Part shown: positions 12,701-25,000 of the stretch, piece after piece
How the letters are laid out: each line of letters starts with the position of its first letter
How positions within the stretch are numbered: the first letter of the stretch is position 1
DNA from: Aptenodytes patagonicus
Taxonomy: Eukaryota > Chordata > Aves > Sphenisciformes > Spheniscidae
Direction of reading: 5' to 3'
DNA: 64,000 bases
Assembly: GCF_965638725.1 (NCBI RefSeq)
Contig: NC_134955.1
Coordinates: forward strand, 8,589,316-8,653,315
Notes under the pieces: model-generated
The model's input: only the letters and a program-made list of their open reading frames with translations
The model's database searches: none
Told to the model about the DNA's origin: nothing
Program-made: the position numbers and the translations under genes

Positions 12701-15700
12701 TTACTAAGAATTAGTTGTTTACCTTTTTAACTTTTGGGTTCATACCACATTGCTTCTGATACAGTAGAAGTATGTTATTCATTCTTAAATGTTTATTACA
12801 GTAAATACACTTGCTTATATCTATAAACATCATCATTGAACACAAAACCAAAAAAGAGCCCAGCAAAACTGCTAGCCTAATGCTCATATTCCATATCAAA
12901 TATCAATAAAAAGGCAATGAAAAGAAAAATTACATTTTCCTAACTTTGTAATACTATAGCAGCTTACTCAAAAAGGGAATTTCATTACACTTTTCATATA
13001 AATAGGAAGACTTCCCTCATTATTATTCTGCAGATAAGCTCCAACCTCTAGCATATGAAGCATCATGTACCATAAAGGCTCCAAAGTAAAGATGTTCCTT
13101 ATGTACTTACATTTTAATTTAAGCACGTGCTCAATTTATACCCATCAATTTGATATGTGGGATTAGTTCCATCAGCTTGTAATCCAACAATGACTTCAAA
13201 GACAGTTTTTTGGTACAGCCTTACACTTAGTGCACTCTGACAAAAATATTTTTTTCTCATATAATGTATTACTTCGGCTAAGCAGAGCAGCAAAAGTATT
13301 TTTATACCACTATGCAGACTTACACATAACTACCACTGCTACACTGCATTTCTACTCAACTGAACTATCTCTTTTCAGAAAAACTTATTCAACTTATTGA
13401 ATGATTTTTTTATTTTTCGTTTTTATTATAGCTTGGAAGGTTGGTTTGTTGTTTTTTGGAGTTTTTTAATCTACAGGTATCTACGTGGTTGTTTGCAGCA
13501 ATAAAGTATCTCATCTGTGTAATTTTACAGAGAGCAAATTGTAAACAGAGTTCTCCATTCTCCTATCTATATATATAAGCCATCCTGAGAAGTATATTCA
13601 TGAATGAAACAGGCTTGGAAGCAGGATCCAATTTTAGCATTCTCTTAGGCTTCAGAGTAAGAATCATATATGATAGTGCTTCTAAGCACAAAAATCCCTA
13701 ACTTAAAATCTGTAAAATATGCCAACACTAAAATTGACACAGTCTATGCAGACTAAGCACAATTCCTACTAACATGACTATAAGGATTCTCCACTGGGGC
13801 AACAAGAGAAGCAGCTGCTTAGAGGTGGTTTCACTCTCAGCTGTGTTAAGTATGTTGTACTGCCATTATTCTGACACCTGCAGTAACTGGCTAACTCATA
13901 ATACCTACCCATTAGGTGGCAAACACCGGCAAAGAATGAAGCAGGGGTTCATACTACATAATTTGGTAATATTTCTGGCATCTGATACTTTGTATTTACC
14001 GTACTGTAATAAGTTTGCAAACATGACGGTAACTATTCTATCACTCCCCAAACAGGAGACAAGTTAGTCAAGGAAAGCTGAGCAGTTCACTGTAATAAAA
14101 ACAAAACAATCCTCTGACCTGACACACTTTGGAGTCACTGCATTCAAGTATGACTCAAGAGATTTCTCATTTTAAAAAAAGCAGCTACTAGTCTAATATA
14201 AACAACAAAACTCATGGCAATTTCTAGGCTTTGCTCACTTAAAGAGTGCCTGCAATTGTACCTTTCTCTGGCAGCCAGACACCCCGGGCAGCACTTCTGG
14301 CCATTTGGGATCCTAGCCAAGGCCTTTCCTCAGTTTCAACAATCTTTTTTTCAAAAACCCAACTCAGGTTAATTCTTCTTAAGGAAGTAGCAACAAAAGA
14401 AATAGCCGGTTCTCTGTACCTCTGATGCTGCTATTTGCTTTGAAGAATCTTGTGTTTGAATTAAGAGAAAAAGTGCATAGCACAGTGATTCACTAAAATA
14501 AGGAATCTGATTAGACAATTACCTAAACACAGACACGTATCACTTTTCCCCTCCCCAACAAGAACAATTTACTTAGTGAATAATTCAGTGTATGTTATGA
14601 GCATAAAGCGCAGATATCTATGTTGAGAATATACTCTTCTGTAAAGGAAGCGTCTCCTGAACAGATGGAAAGATCTACCTCTTCAACAACCACTAAAGAC
14701 AGGAGGAAAACAGATATGCACTAACAAACGAAAGCATTTCCATTTAGATCGTTTCTCCCCCTAGATACAAGTAATGATGTAAGAACTAAGCACGCTTGCA
14801 CGTCACTTTGCTGTATTTCCACACATTAGCCTTTATGAAAAACATACACAGGAAAACAGGAAGTGGACTCTGCACTCCTCCTCCTCTCATTCTCCTTACA
14901 TTTTGTATTAAAATTGAAGACGAGAAATCTTGCACCTAGGGCAGAAATTGTTCTGCTGGATAGTCATTTGATTAGCTCAGGGTTCCCAGAAAGGCTGACA
15001 TCCTGTTAAATACAAATCCTTCCTCAACTTCCTTTTCAAGACTAAGACAAGGGAGGAACAAGATGCTCAGAGAAACTCAGTTTGCGTCTTCTGTCAGCAT
15101 ACACAGAATTCAGGTTTCCATTTCAGGTCATTCTGCTCTGGGAAATTCATATTTCATCTAAATTACTACTCCCATAGGAGCTAGACAATTTCTTCAACTT
15201 GGTAAGAAAGGTGGGTTGGGGTTCTTTGGGGGTTTTTTTTAGTTTTTTCCTTGGTTAAACAGTAACACAATTTGATTTATGGAAAAACCAAATGCTCTGT
15301 CCTCCCCTTCAAAACTAACAGAGAACGAGTGCCTTCTTTCTGTCCACGAGTGACAGAAGTGTAAATAGAAGTTGCAGTGGTACTGGCACTTGATCGGAAC
15401 GGCAGATTAGGGGCAGGTGCCTGAAATGTCTTCCCTCAACACTGGAGTGGAAGACACAACAACTTCAACCCCTCAGAACAGGGTATGAATCATATCCTTG
15501 CTTTCTGGTCCTAGGTCTTGACTAAATCCAGACACCTGAATCTAGACACAATGTTGACAGAATTTTGCCGCTGATTTTAGTAAGGTCAGACTCCACTTCA
15601 GCTGCTTGATACAAATGAAGCAATGGTACCTGAAGGCACGCTGGTGAAGTTGGCTGTCTTCATGGTAGCTAAACTCTCAAAGGATTTATCATAAACAGTA

Positions 15701-16600
15701 GCTGGCTGCAAGGAGTGTTCCATAAAATTCTCCACCTTCACAGCACAGGACTTCAGCTATGGGCCAGATGGTAATTCTTCTCATTCTAATTGTGAGGATG
15801 AAGTGGATATGAAAAGGCAGAGTATCTTTCTTTTAAGATTCAAAACACGTGTGCAAAATCTGATGTCTCCACAAGGTGCTAACAGAGGTAATGGTCAAAC
15901 ATGCTTTTGGGAAAAAAACCTACATTTTTCTGTGATCATGATTTCTGATGATTTTTCTAATGATAGCCTAAAAAGAAGTTGCTGAAAACATCTTGTCACA
16001 AATTTTTCCAAACGTTTGTTAAGTCTATCTGCGTAAGGACAAGTAAGCGTTCAGAATATTTTTTCCTTTTTATTTCATCTTGTTACCTGACTTTTTGGAC
16101 AAGTTAGGAAAACTACTACTTTTCCAACCGTATTCAGAAAAATTAAAATATTGTTACATTGAAATACAGAGATACACTAAAGTATAATTTTGAAAGCAAA
16201 ATCCTCAAAGCTATTGCAGAGACAAAATTTTCACTTCTTAATGTTTAAAATATAGAAACAGTTTTGCCTTAAGACCAAGCCCTTGAGTCTGCCATCTGTA
16301 CTGCACTTTATGCAGAGAATTTTAGAGTATTCTTGCAGGGAAGAAGACCTAAGCAAAGGGCAGAGCAAAAATATCATCTGCCTATACTTCCTACAAAGTG
16401 ACAAAAGACATTGAGAAAGCTTGCCATAAACAAGAGTTCACAAATTACAACATTTTACTGTACATATACAAGAAAGAAAGAATAATTTATGAACGTCGTA
16501 CTTTATGATTTATGATGTACTCAAATATTGCAAATCCTTTACAGACTACCAGGCCTACTTAAGTAATCATTAATTTACAAAGCAAGAAACTAATACTTAC

Positions 16601-16727
16601 ATAGCTGTGACTCTTAAGGAAATCTGAAGGGTTGCTTGTGCAGACTTTATCCCCTTCCAAGCCAATTACTCTTTTACAGATATTTGATTTGGGGTCATTT
16701 GGGCTTTTCACAATTACAATATCTCCT
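16601..16727 (-). CDS. IMMP1L: IMMP1L coding exon 4 (catalytic lysine exon)
   Basis: This 127-bp exon completes a split codon (phase 2) and then encodes 42 codons, from GDIVIVKSPND to FLKSHSY. The acceptor is CTCTCAG|AGGAGA behind a strong pyrimidine tract and the donor is TAT|GTAAGT, a perfect consensus, both on the minus strand. KRVIGLEGD carries the lysine of the Ser-Lys dyad used by S26 family peptidases; GD.V..KSP is the preceding conserved box. The exon joins in frame to exon 3 (AA+A gives Lys, then Gly-Asp) and to exon 5 (SY|VPKG). The longer open frames overlapping this region in other phases are shadows or intronic. Confidence 0.96.
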
Positions 16728-17655
16728 CTGAGAGGAAAAAACAGAAACAAAAAACAAATAGAAGAACTCTGTACAAACTATTTGGCTTGAATACATGTGT
16801 ATCAATGTGTATACTCCAAAAATATTCACGTACATTAAAGATACTTCCTTCTGCTGAAAATTCTTGTCTACAATTTTGGTTTCTTCAGTTTTACTCAGGG
16901 TGTAATTTTTCACGCAGTTTTTAAAGTACATTTGGAGAGATTCTTTGTTATTTATATAATTTATGAAACATTTAAGACTACCTTTTAATTGCCAATGCTC
17001 TGATGAAATGAATGCCATTTTCCTTGATCCTGTTGCTACATGAATATGGAACAGAACAGATTCCACGTTCCTAAATGTTATTGAAGTTCCATTGGAAGAA
17101 TAACATTTGGTCAAATGTCTAATCTGAGTTTGTAAGACCTTATAATATTACTTTTGCCTCCTGATCATATACATTAGAATGTACAGTGAAACAGTACACA
17201 ACAAAATGGGCGAGGGCCTTGAGCCTACTGTGGTCTACAACAGTAATAAAATGACATTTGATAAACGGTACTTACACCATTTGGTCACTTTCCTAACAAC
17301 CTATCTGAGCACAGCAATACCTACAGCTTGGTTGGCAAGTGAGACAAAACTGCTTAGAGAAAAGTTACAGTCACACAATAGAACTGTTTTAGGGAAAAAA
17401 ATGGGAGTTTTTCCATTTTTTGGACAAAGCTGTAAAAGTGACATAGACTATATCCTAAACAAATTCTGACAAGTTGTTCAATGGGCTGTATGTCTTGATT
17501 ACTTTAACTCCCATCAGACACAATGGGAGGAGATTTATGAAAAATTACAATTTAGAAGCAGAAGACTCTACGAAAAATAAAGGACGGATAGAACGTGGTT
17601 ATTGACAAGCTCTGGCAAACGGAATGTAAAATCTAGTCTCAACAAAGGAGCATAC
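16728..17655 (-). other. IMMP1L: IMMP1L intron 3 (928 bp)
   Basis: Short intron between coding exons 4 and 3. The acceptor side has a pyrimidine tract on the minus strand. It contains only chance open frames, including a 139-codon one on the minus strand that runs partly over exon 4 in the wrong phase. Confidence 0.9.
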
Positions 17656-17744
17656 TTTCGAATGCAATAAAAGTGGCGGCTAAGGTTCTCCGAAAAGACA
17701 ATATCAGAATTTTGAATGGTTGGTTCCATTGAAGGTCCAGAACA
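17656..17744 (-). CDS. IMMP1L: IMMP1L coding exon 3 (catalytic serine exon)
   Basis: This 89-bp exon encodes 29 codons plus two bases, from CSGPSMEPT to RHFYCIR. SGPSMEPT is the box B motif of type I signal peptidases and holds the nucleophilic serine (about residue 40). QNSDIVFSENLSR follows, as in vertebrate IMMP1L. The acceptor is TTTGCAG|TGT and the donor is CGAAA|GTATGC on the minus strand. The exon is joined in frame to exon 2 (GGIVV|CSGP). Cys replaces the usual Gly in FYCIR, a local difference outside the catalytic motif. Confidence 0.96.
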
Positions 17745-18556
17745 CTGCAAATTAAAAATAAATGAGAAAAAATTACTATTTCCAATTACTTTTATCTAAA
17801 ATACATTAATATTCAAATTATTTGCTAATAAATTAGAAAAGGTGTAATGTAAAGAACAACTAAAAACATGAGATCCTCCAGGGGACATCTGATACAATTA
17901 AAAGGTGAGGACAGCCTCCATAGCACCTGTAACTGTGTTACAGCTCCGTATTCACTCAGGATTAGTCCTCAACTGCGCTAGGTGCTACGAGCCCTTACAG
18001 ATTTATTTCAGCACCTAATCTGCAGGAAATTATTTGGAGCAGTGCTCTGAGCTCTACCAGCTTGCCCCTTTCTTCAGCCTCTGTAAAAGAGAAGCATCAC
18101 CGGAGCTTCAAGAGCAGCTCACAGCCAAAATCCACTACATCCAGCAGCAGTATCTGCTAGGTTTAGAAACCGGGGTGGGTGGGACACACAACAGGACACA
18201 GCATAAAACATCCAGAAATCTGCCCAGAGTTGGAAACAAGAGCATTTCTTATGGCATTATTAGTGACTCCAGTCTTTCTGAAAGAACGTACTCTGCAAAA
18301 TGCTTAATCACAGTTTCCCGTTTGCTTCAGTGACGCCTCAAGCAGTCACTTGGCAAGAAATACAAACGCCTGAAGTAGAAATAACTTTCATAAAAGGCTG
18401 GACCTGCCTCCAAAAAAATGAGCATTTACTAAACACACTTTGAAAAAGCTTGAAAAAAAAATAATGAAGAAACCTGAAATATTAGCATTATTACATATAA
18501 CAACTTCAGTATTATAGTTTTATTTTCTTTTAAATGTCATGAAAATGAAAAGTTAC
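17745..18556 (-). other. IMMP1L: IMMP1L intron 2 (812 bp)
   Basis: Intron between coding exons 3 and 2. A 99-codon plus-strand open frame at 18034-18333 has no recognisable similarity and is treated as chance. Confidence 0.9.
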
Positions 18557-18661
18557 CACAACAATTCCTCCAAGGTACTCAAAGGCACAATGCGCTATGC
18601 AGCCATATTGCACAGTATACCCAAGAAATCGAAAGGTTTTTCCTAGGACATTGCGAAGCAT
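18557..18661 (-). CDS. IMMP1L: IMMP1L coding exon 2 with start codon
   Basis: The first 35 codons of IMMP1L are here: ATG at 18661-18659, MLRNVLGKTFRFLGYTVQYG through CAFEYLGGIVV. The start is supported by near-identity over its whole length to the N terminus of vertebrate IMMP1L and by A at -3. The segment has the short membrane-anchoring character (VQYGCIAHCAFEYLGGIVV) expected for a peptidase tethered to the mitochondrial inner membrane with its active site in the intermembrane space. The exon itself continues as 5' UTR to 18694, where an AG acceptor (ACTATAG) is seen. The donor is GTG|GTAACT. Exons 2-5 give 35+29+1+42+37 = 144 residues with no frame break. Confidence 0.96.
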
Positions 18662-18694
18662 GGTACAATGTTACGTCGTTCAGCTGGTTCTAGT
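18662..18694 (-). other. IMMP1L: IMMP1L 5' UTR part of exon 2
   Basis: 33 bp between the splice acceptor at 18695-18696 and the start codon, with no upstream ATG. The acceptor is inferred from the AG preceded by TTCTTCTGTTTTACT on the minus strand. Confidence 0.7.
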
Positions 18695-21600
18695 CTATAG
18701 TAAAACAGAAGAATATCATTCATTTGATAAAAAACCACCTAACATTTACAAAACTACTTTTGTATCTAACAACTGATGGACAATATTTTTAAAAAAAGAA
18801 CAGTGAATAAAAACAACAAATAATCAGATATATCTGAGGAGATGAACATAGTTTAAACTGAAATGCCATCAAGAAGTCTTTAGTTTACTACACAGACACC
18901 TCCATGTGTACAATCAATTGACCCCCCTCACCAGCTTATTAGTAAGATTCAGTTGAGTAGGAGCTGAAACAAAAAAAAAAAACACCAACAAAACAACCTT
19001 TGGCAAACTAGAGTAATTAATGGGAGAGAATTGTGTCAGTGCTCTCCGCTGACTCAGCTGGGCTTCTTTTACCCAAGACTGCAGACAGGCTAACCTGCCA
19101 CATGTCTAAATATCTGGAACAGTTAGGAGGACGCCCTCCCCTCCACTAGGCTGAATGGAATCTGGAAAGCTGTAATCATACCTTTAATGCAGGCTTTGAC
19201 TTCCTGACTGGACCACATACTGTAACTCAGATGCAGTTATTTATTAAGTAACACTTGACAGTTGTTTTAATCACGTGAAGACAGTGCAACTTAAATCACT
19301 GTTTTTCTTCAAGCACTAGTATTTAAAACTGGACACTCAACAGCAAAACAGAGAAACATCAAACCATCTGAAGTGATCTGAAGATATTTCACAACTGAAA
19401 TTACATTCACAGAAAACTGGAGTAATCAAGTAGTCAACCGAAACTTTAAAAGCAACCTGACAATCAAATGAAAATAGGCTTGAAGAACTAGACAAAATTA
19501 AGGATAATGGAGTCCTGAATGGCTTGCCTAAATATGACTAGAAAAAGAATAGAGCTGTTGATAGGAATTCTGGAGGTTTTGCAAAGCTTTCCTTTGACTA
19601 GATTTCCATTACCAAAACAGTTGCCTATAAAAATAAGGCATTAGGTCTTTCTGCTCTCAGTTACAGTACAGCAGCATAAGTTCTGTAGCATATGAAAGGA
19701 TTCTGTAAATATCTTCTGATCCCCTCCCCCAAATATTTGTCAAACTGACAACTAATTGTAATTATTGCAATGTTAATCTAACTAATATGCTTCCTTACAC
19801 CAATTTTTAAGAGTTTTTTTAATATCAGTATTTCTATGTAAGGAAGTGGAAAACATACTGAAGTAACTGAAGCAAGTCTTACATTCTGCAAGAAACCTGT
19901 CCCCCTTAAACTGAGTATCAGCTTTATCATGAATTAAAACCACAGCAAGATTTCCCTCATTTACTAAGATGGGTCAATATAGCCTGAAGTAATGACCTCC
20001 CCTTCTATATTTCATGACATTTTGCTATTTAAACGCAGGCATTTAAAAGTGCACAGCTTTACTTGCACAACTCTCTCTAGAAGTTAATGGGAATTTTGCC
20101 TGAATACAGTCAAGTGGCTTTTGTTCTTTGCATTTAGTATTTATTTATAAAGAAAAAAAAGACAACCACTCTTGGGGGAAAATGTTCTCTGCCAAGCTCA
20201 CTTCCTTGTTCCAAAAAAAGATGTACTTGCCTTTTTTTTTAAAAAACAAAAAATCTCCAGAATAAAGCCACTTAAACCAATCTGTGATTCACCATCCTTA
20301 ATATTAGCTAACGAGTTTCACAGTAATGAACCAAAATACAACAGAAAGCAGAAAAGTCTTGAATTGTTTCATTAGCACGTGCAGCACCCAGCACACTGCA
20401 GGACAGCCTGTAGAAACTGAAACAGCTTCGCTGTAAGAGAAATGCACTTTCAGCAGAATTTATTCTGGAGAGCCAGAAAAGTGGTTTGCTCTTCTCAACC
20501 CAGTACACTATGAAAAGCATGGACCAACTCCTTGCTCTCAGGGCCAGAAACACTGTGAGCCCAGAAGTGTGTTACAGGTGATACAAGGAAGACAGAGTGA
20601 CAGCAGATCAAATAGAGCTGCACAACTAGTGTGAATTAATGACCACAACTATCTTCTGAGAGAAGTACATCATCAATACTTCTTAAGAGCATCTGCTAGA
20701 AAGGCAGCCTCACGTTGCTTCTCAGACAGAAAAATACTGCACAGCCATCCTGTATTTCAGATCCATGCTATTCAGAAATGTTATATTAATAGATTAAGAC
20801 AGTATAGAATTCAGGCACCTGTGGATATTACAGGTAAAAAGGAATTGTATAAACAGTGCATTACATTGACCAAAGTAGGTAGATATTGTTGATTGCTCCA
20901 AATGGAATGGTAACGACAGACTCATTAAGAGAAAAGGTAAACTTCTCATGTCAACAGCTATCAGGCTATAACTAAAATAATTTTTTATTATGAAACTACA
21001 AACAACTGCTATATGTCTCTGAAAATAAGTTTCAAACCAATTGCAACTGATTTTCTGTTGGACTCTGGATGACACGTACTTACCAATAGTTACACTGAAC
21101 ACATTCATTTCTCATTGATGTCTGAGTAACTCTGAATTAGGAGGGATAGGTTTGTAAATTATTCAAGGAAACACAGGGTTCAGAGTGAGCCTTACCTACT
21201 GCTAGAGCTGTCATGGTATAAAACTAACCACGAGGATAGAACATGAGTGAAGAGGTCTCAAATTTTGTTCCCAGTCCTCTTAAAATAAACTCTTAGCCCC
21301 CAAGACATGGATTTCACCAGTCCCAGTTTATAAACGTGGCACAATGGATTTTTTTTTAAATGCTCAGGCTTATTAGATGTTCATGATAATGATGAAAAAA
21401 TTCTTAGCTCTTATATAAGGCTTTATTACTACTCAAGAAAGTTAATTTCAAATTAAGGCATACATAGCACCTAGATTGTACACAGTTTGAACCTAACAAG
21501 ATAACTTCGGAGGACTGGGGGTTTTGCTTTTAAACATTAAGGTTCATCTTTAGACATCTAATGTTCATTCCATAGAATAACTACAATCCTGGAAGTTTCC

Positions 21601-22028
21601 ATTTTAAGTAACAACTTCTAGTTAATAAGTGAATGGTTGTAGTAAGAGTAAGCTCAGTCAAAAAAAACCCAAACAAACCAACTCTAGTTTATTAAAACAA
21701 TCCCACAGAACATTTATCTTACAATTGCTCTAGCATCAGTAAAATACAATTGTTTTCTCAGACAACTATTTATCGGTACATTTTTAAACAATGCCATATT
21801 GTCAATCACAAGAAGGTAAATAGCAGAACGTTTTCCTACATCACACAATTAATTGTAATACAAAGTGCTGTGAGCAGGCAACTCCACCAGATACAGCATA
21901 AGACCATTAAGCACAGTAAAACAAATTATTTAAGTCACAGGCTGCTTGAAAACTTAATGGATCTGTTGTATAAACATCCTTACCGCAGAATTAATGGCAT
22001 AAAACCTGTTGTAATTACTTCCAGGTAT

Positions 22029-22051
22029 TACCTACTATCATATAGTAGGTA
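22029..22051. repeat. perfect 10-bp inverted repeat, 3-nt loop
   Basis: TACCTACTAT (22029-22038) and its exact reverse complement ATAGTAGGTA (22042-22051) are separated by CAT. Likely a quasi-palindrome from local template switching. Confidence 0.85.
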
Positions 22052-25000
22052 GCTGAAAATTTTATACTGAAATAGACATTGTTTTTATACCGAACATAGT
22101 CATTGATTAAAAAAGACTACACATCCATATTTATCACGTAGAATACAATTTGGTTATTTTAAAAGAACTGTATAGTTTATTCCCTGCAGCAAGTAAAATG
22201 CAAAATGTAATTACTATTATCTTCTGTTCCCTTTTCCTTACATAGCCTATGCCTTCATAATTTGATTTTTTTTTTGTTTGTTTACAAAATTAATCACAGC
22301 TAGCAGGGTGGAAATCACTTTGAGCCTCATGAATGACATCCAAGAGATGGGAAAGGATTAGTTCTCAGTTGCTGCCAGTTATAGCACCAGGTGGCTTTTT
22401 CTGCAGTGAAGGTGTTACCGATAATCCCATTACATTGGTACTAAATCTTGCAGACATCAAAATTATCACCAAGGTTCCTTTTCATCCCATCCTTTCCAAA
22501 TGACTGGAAGTCGCTTCACCTGAAAGAAGTCAAATCCACATGCAGCTGCTGTTTTAGCAGCCAGCGGACTCCCCGAGAATGCCAATCGTGATCCAATTTC
22601 GCTGCGCTGGTGGCCCCCTATTCCCTGTCCAATAATACATCTGTTAAAAAATCCTACAGCTACAAATCAAGTTTAATCCTACCAGGGACCTCATGTTGGT
22701 CTTGTCTTCCAAAAAGGCAGCAGGTTTTGCCGTCTATCTCTGCTCGTGTCTGGGGAATACTCTTTAAATCCCAGCCCTACTTAGAAGAATAAGCTAAGGA
22801 TCACAAAACATGACCTCAAAAACCCTGATATGACTATATTCTGACCCAGAGGCATTCATTCTAGGTGAAGATTAGAACTTTGCATAATAAGATTACACAG
22901 CAAGTGAATGATATCAAGGGACTATCCATATGCAGCCGCCTGGTTTTCTATAGACAGCCTGTGCTCTGCAATATGCAGTGCAGACGAAACAGAGCTTGGT
23001 CTTTCTAGCTGAAATAAAATAGATTCACATAAATTAGTTAGCCATTTCCAGATTCCTAAATCCCCTATTACATCTTTTATTGACAGCTCCTGTGAGGATG
23101 GCACAAATGGTATTCTCTTTGTATTCTTTGCTTCTTTAACAATCACACTGAGGGAAATGTACATAGGTTGTCTAGAAATTAACATCTTGTTTGCTGTAAT
23201 CTTGAATTACAATTAACTGTGTACATAATAAAATCAGGAAATCAATGAGCAGATTTATCATTTCCAGATAACCAATGGCATTGTGTAAGACAGTTTAACA
23301 TATGGTGCCAAAAATTTAAATACAGGAAAATCAAAGTTGCAGCCAATGAAAGTGTGGCTAAACAAATTATTGGACTTGATATCAAATAGATTTTTCACTG
23401 TAATAAATTTCCAGTCACATTTGCTTTATATAATGCTTCCTAATTCTGAATTTTCACTGAATATTTAGTGATAGTTTATCAGTTTTTCCTTAGCTAACAG
23501 AAACTCCCCTCCTAACATTCTCCGCTTCTAACCAGACACCTTTCTTCACAGAAGGTAATCCCATAACTTGAACCATCTCTTTCCCAAAGAGTTACTCAGA
23601 GTATTACTTTAAGAAAAATCCAAAAACCCTAAACAAAAACACCCCTGCACACTGACTAGGCTATTTAAATATTTATGTTTGAACTGTTATTTATATTAAA
23701 CTATTATTTTAAAATTTCTGCATGAAATTAATGTTACATGTGCTAGAATAATGAAAGCTGTGTATCATGTTTATTGGGAAAGATTCTTCCCATATCAGAT
23801 ACATAACTTAATAAATATAAAATGTTTAAAATATTCTAATTATAATCTGAGGATTCCAAATATCTAAAGCAAAACAAGGAACAATTTTCAAAAGGTCTTT
23901 CCATGCAGGGGGGCAGGCAGAACTTGATTTTTATTTCTAACTCTTGGTTTTCTCTAGAAAAAACACTGGATTCGGTCTGGCAAATCTGAAAAAGCTTTAT
24001 GATATTCTGGAAGAGAAGATTATTTTTCCCCATTATCTCTACTAGGCACTGACAGTTTGTCTCCAACAAGTGCTCCTTCATCTACTTATCTCAAGCTGAC
24101 AAGGAGCTCAATCCTGTAAACATAAATTCACATAATGCAATCCTCTGGTGTTAAACAACTAGAGACTACCTACATAAGAATGAGCAATTTTTCAAAACAG
24201 ATTTCAAGTAGTTCTCACTGGTTCTGTTTACCTTTGGGAAGCAACTCCTAACCATCCCACAACCCTGTACAAAACGCTGTATTAATGGTGAGATGCATTC
24301 CAGGGCTTCTATCTTCCTCTGCAGCAATATACACCCATCTTTGCTGAACAGCGAAATCCAAATAGCTGAGCATAGCTGAGCAAAGGCATGGTTGTACATG
24401 GCAAGTCTGAGCCTCTGAGGGATGCTGAAATATTCACTTAACAGTTTCCTGTAACAATGTCAAAGTTAGGACAAACGCCAAAGGTCTGACAGACAGCACA
24501 GCCACTTCCCTGGTGACTGAGAAAAATACACCATGTCTATGTGACAAGGGTCAAATAACTATATTCTGAGCTATATGCGTTTATCTTAAATTTGAAAAAA
24601 TTCACTTGAGACAGACATGTAAACATTTGAAATTAATTTTAATTAACTAAGACAAAGAGTTACAAGTCCAATTTTCACATTAGGCACTTAAAATCTACGA
24701 CTCTACAGAAACTAAAGTTGTCCACGGCTCACATGTCCCCTGCACCTCCCAGTGCTGACGCACCTTCTAGAAGTATGCAGGTATTTTTGGAAATACTGCT
24801 CAAAGCAGTGAACAGAAGAGGGGCAAATAATTCCCCTGTGCACTGACAAGTAAAAAGGCTGTTTACTTAAAATATTTGTCATTACAAAGAGGATTGCTTG
24901 CTGGTAAAAAAACCAAAACCAACAACAACACCACAAACAGAAAACCCTCCCCATAAAACAAAGCAACCTATTTATGTACACCATCAGCAGGACCGTTTAG

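Larger units (their letters stand above)
3343..16600 (-). other. IMMP1L: IMMP1L intron 4 (13.3 kb)
   Basis: Long AT-rich intron between coding exons 5 and 4. Visible contents are a homeodomain-like inverted repeat at 3779-3800, a C10 run at 4436-4445, and a GC-richer island at about 4740-5110. There is also an A16 tract at 6465-6480, a G/T-rich block at 7800-7873, a strong hairpin at 9680-9720, and an unassigned GC-richer stretch at about 10280-11260. I see no exon of another gene. Open frames of 60-100 codons occur on both strands but none resembles a known protein. Confidence 0.85.

Noticed and set aside
16695..17114. 139-codon minus-strand open frame
   Set aside because: It runs over IMMP1L exon 4 in a different phase and is otherwise intronic, with no recognisable similarity.
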